A DNA stretch of 64,000 nt from Lacinutrix sp. MedPE-SW (GTDB taxonomy: Bacteria; Bacteroidota; Bacteroidia; Flavobacteriales; Flavobacteriaceae). Of the stretch, positions 62,256-64,000 are shown in pieces (the first letter of the stretch is position 1; every line of letters begins with the position of its first letter). The DNA is taken from contig NZ_MPCX01000002.1 in the NCBI RefSeq assembly GCF_001874145.1, forward strand, positions 124,001-188,000. The letters run 5' to 3'. The notes under the pieces were generated by a model, which was given only the letters and a program-made list of their open reading frames with translations, did no database searches and had not been told where the DNA came from. The position numbers were made by a program, and so were the translations under genes.

Positions 62256-63323
62256 ATGCAACTGTACAATAAACTAAGTGCCAAAGAAAGAGCTGCGTTA
62301 ATAGAAAACGCAGGTAAAGAGCGTTTAACATTATCTTTCTACCAATATGCGAAAATTGGCAATCCGCAAATATTACGAGACCATTTATTTTTAACATGGG
62401 ATGCATTAGACGTTTTAGGGCGTATTTACATTGCAACCGAAGGTATTAATGCACAATTATCCTTACCAGCCGATAGGTTTAACGAGTTTAAAGCGCATTT
62501 AGATACTATTGAGTTTTTAAAAGACATTAGGTTAAATATCGCTGTAGAGCAAGATAACATGTCTTTTTTAAAGCTTAAAGTAAAAGTTAGAAACAAAATT
62601 GTTGCAGATGGTTTAGAGGATGATTCTTTTGATGTTACAAATAAAGGAACGCATGTAGCAGCACAAAAATTTAACCAACTTATAGAAGACGAAAACACCG
62701 TTTTAGTAGATATGAGAAATCACTACGAAAGCGAAATAGGTCATTTTAAAAATGCTGTAACTCCAGATGTTGATACCTTTCGTGAATCTTTAGATATTAT
62801 TGAAGACGATTTAAAAGAACATAAAGAAGATAAAAACCTAGTAATGTATTGCACTGGTGGTATACGTTGCGAAAAAGCAAGTGCATATTTTAAGCATAAA
62901 GGTTTTAAAAATGTATACCAGTTAGAAGGTGGTATTATAGAATATACTAGGCAAGTAAAAGAAGAGCAACTTGAAAATAAATTTTTAGGAAAAAACTTTG
63001 TTTTCGATGAGCGTCGTGCCGAAAAAATTAGTGACCATGTTATAGCTAATTGTCACCAATGTGGCAAACCATGCGATACACACGTAAATTGTGCTAATGA
63101 AGCTTGTCACTTACTATTTATACAATGTGAAACGTGTAAAACCGAGATGGACAATTGCTGCTCTACAACTTGTAAAGAAATTAATGCTTTACCATACGAA
63201 GAGCAAAAAGCACTAAGAAAAGGACAAGGTAATAGCAACGATATATTTAAAAAAGGTAGAGCAGATCACTTACCATATAAAAAAGATTTGCGTAATATAT
63301 TTGAAACCTTAAAAAAGAAATAA
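62256..63323 (+). CDS. trhO: tRNA uridine hydroxylase, rhodanese-type (TrhO/YceA)
   Basis: A 355-residue protein. The N-terminal UPF0176-type domain has IATEGINAQLSLPADRFNEF, and the central rhodanese domain carries the catalytic Cys199 in MYCTGGIRCEKAS. A C-terminal Cys-rich region (NCHQCGKPC and later CETC, CCS) could bind zinc. TrhO hydroxylates U34 of certain tRNAs. It is a monocistronic gene with its own promoter and terminator. Confidence 0.92.
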   Translation: MQLYNKLSAKERAALIENAGKERLTLSFYQYAKIGNPQILRDHLFLTWDALDVLGRIYIATEGINAQLSLPADRFNEFKAHLDTIEFLKDIRLNIAVEQDNMSFLKLKVKVRNKIVADGLEDDSFDVTNKGTHVAAQKFNQLIEDENTVLVDMRNHYESEIGHFKNAVTPDVDTFRESLDIIEDDLKEHKEDKNLVMYCTGGIRCEKASAYFKHKGFKNVYQLEGGIIEYTRQVKEEQLENKFLGKNFVFDERRAEKISDHVIANCHQCGKPCDTHVNCANEACHLLFIQCETCKTEMDNCCSTTCKEINALPYEEQKALRKGQGNSNDIFKKGRADHLPYKKDLRNIFETLKKK

Positions 63324-63330
63324 TCACACA

Positions 63331-63363
63331 AAAAAAGCCTAAGAAATTATCTTAGGCTTTTTT
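63331..63363 (+). terminator. Intrinsic terminator of trhO
   Basis: 14-bp stem (AAAAAAGCCTAAGA with TCTTAGGCTTTTTT) and a 5-nt loop, 8 nt after the stop codon. Confidence 0.9.
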
Positions 63364-63528
63364 ATATTTCACAGTCTTCTAAATAATCTTATCTTTACCG
63401 TTAGATTTTATTTTTAGCCGAAGCAAAATTTCTTCAATAAAAAAATAAAACATTATTAATCGTCTTCTGGTGTTTCTAAAGCATTATAGCTACAACATAA
63501 AACATTCAGAATCAATATATCTACATAT

Positions 63529-64000
63529 ATGGCTTGTGCAAGTTGCTCAACTAAAGACGGCCAACCTAAAGGCTGCAAAAATAACGGTACCTGTGGTACA
63601 GACAGTTGTAATAAACTCACTGTCTTCGATTGGCTATCTAACATGTCTGTTCCTAACGGAGAAAAACCTTTCGATTTTGTTGAGGTTCGTTTTAAAAACG
63701 GAAGAAAAGACTACTATAAAAACACAGAAAATTTATCGCTTACAATAGGTGAGATTGTTGCAACACAAGCACAATCTGGGCATGATATTGGTATGGTTAC
63801 ACTAACCGGAGAATTGGTTAGAGTGCAAATGAAAAGAAAAAAAATAGCGCCAAAACCAGACGAAGTATTAAAAATTTATAGAAAAGCATCACAAAGAGAT
63901 ATAGATATTTGGAGTGAAGCTCGTGATAAAGAAGAGCCAATGAAGGTTAAAGCAAGACAATTTGCTATAGACCTAAAATTACAAATGAAAATCTCCGATA
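63529..64000 (+). CDS. ricT: PSP1/RicT-like protein, 3' end outside the window
   Basis: Open from the ATG at 63529 to the window edge, 157 codons. The N-terminus has a cluster of cysteines (CASC, CKNNGTCGTDSC) before the PSP1 domain, which begins FVEVRFKNGRKDYYKNTENL. RicT of Bacillus belongs to an iron-sulfur-containing complex for RNA maturation. In flavobacteria a RicT-like gene is often followed by gldH, which cannot be tested here. It is preceded by a 165-nt gap after the trhO terminator with no clear gene. Confidence 0.8.
   Translation, partial: MACASCSTKDGQPKGCKNNGTCGTDSCNKLTVFDWLSNMSVPNGEKPFDFVEVRFKNGRKDYYKNTENLSLTIGEIVATQAQSGHDIGMVTLTGELVRVQMKRKKIAPKPDEVLKIYRKASQRDIDIWSEARDKEEPMKVKARQFAIDLKLQMKISD

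Noticed and set aside
1-64000. CRISPR arrays, insertion sequences, prophage genes, tRNA or rRNA genes
   Set aside because: No repeat-spacer pattern, transposase, phage gene or cloverleaf was found by reading the window.

Overview
The window is AT-rich chromosomal DNA from a member of the Flavobacteriaceae (Bacteroidota); I cannot name the genus. The assignment rests on several signs. Start codons have no Shine-Dalgarno sequences but A-rich leaders. Promoters of the TAnnTTTG type occur (for example upstream of purD, atpB and trhO). A SprE/PorW gliding and type IX secretion lipoprotein lies beside a bactofilin. The atp operon has the order B-E-F-H-A-G with no beta or epsilon gene, as is usual in this phylum. 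A HU-CCDC81/SPOR protein and a RicT-like PSP1 protein are also present.

Layout. (1) 1-24.6 kb: a surface-polysaccharide locus, almost entirely on the + strand. It starts with a truncated repeat-unit polymerase, then an O-antigen ligase-like protein, an exported WD40-like protein, a Wzx-type flippase, a second ligase/polymerase-like membrane protein, glycosyltransferases and an acyltransferase. The middle holds a fused dehydrogenase/Gfo-Idh-MocA enzyme, a heparinase II/III-like protein and a GT4 enzyme. Next come phosphoglycosyl transferase (PGT), TauD-like dioxygenase, degenerate aldo-keto reductase, NeuD/PglD acetyltransferase, second PGT, DegT aminotransferase and a 4,6-dehydratase. Ugd, a UDP-glucuronate decarboxylase, a third (long) PGT, a GT2 and, on the minus strand, a CapK-like ligase close the locus. 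Dehydratase, aminotransferase, acetyltransferase and short PGT together look like a bacillosamine-type priming pathway. Ugd and the decarboxylase would give UDP-glucuronate and UDP-xylose. (2) 24.6-34.2 kb: purD, two small flavobacterial membrane-protein genes, upp, DUF4254, a GT9, a PaaE-like reductase, and a PadR-controlled ABC exporter module. (3) 34.2-36.2 kb: a small accessory islet with a 108-bp direct repeat and a frameshifted immunity-like gene. (4) 36.4-45.3 kb: sprE, bactofilin and the F-type ATP synthase operon. (5) 45.4-64 kb: paired lipoproteins, a flippase, dut, an NDP-sugar nucleotidyltransferase, TPR, DUF4292 and EnvC-like genes, a thioesterase, a SPOR protein, dprA, trpS, a PlsC-like gene, an ECF sigma unit, recA, a possible 30-residue lipopeptide, trhO and the start of a ricT-like gene.

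The most unusual structure is the islet at 34,219-35,200. Two 95%-identical 108-bp repeats each start in the last codons of one gene and end exactly on the ATG of the next. The gene between them becomes intact if one A is removed from an AAAA run. Other points of interest are short hairpins placed 7-8 nt before the start codons of four unrelated genes, a concentric palindrome over the padR promoter, hairpins in most intergenic gaps of the atp operon, and the possible lipopeptide near recA. No tRNA, rRNA, CRISPR array, insertion sequence or prophage was seen.
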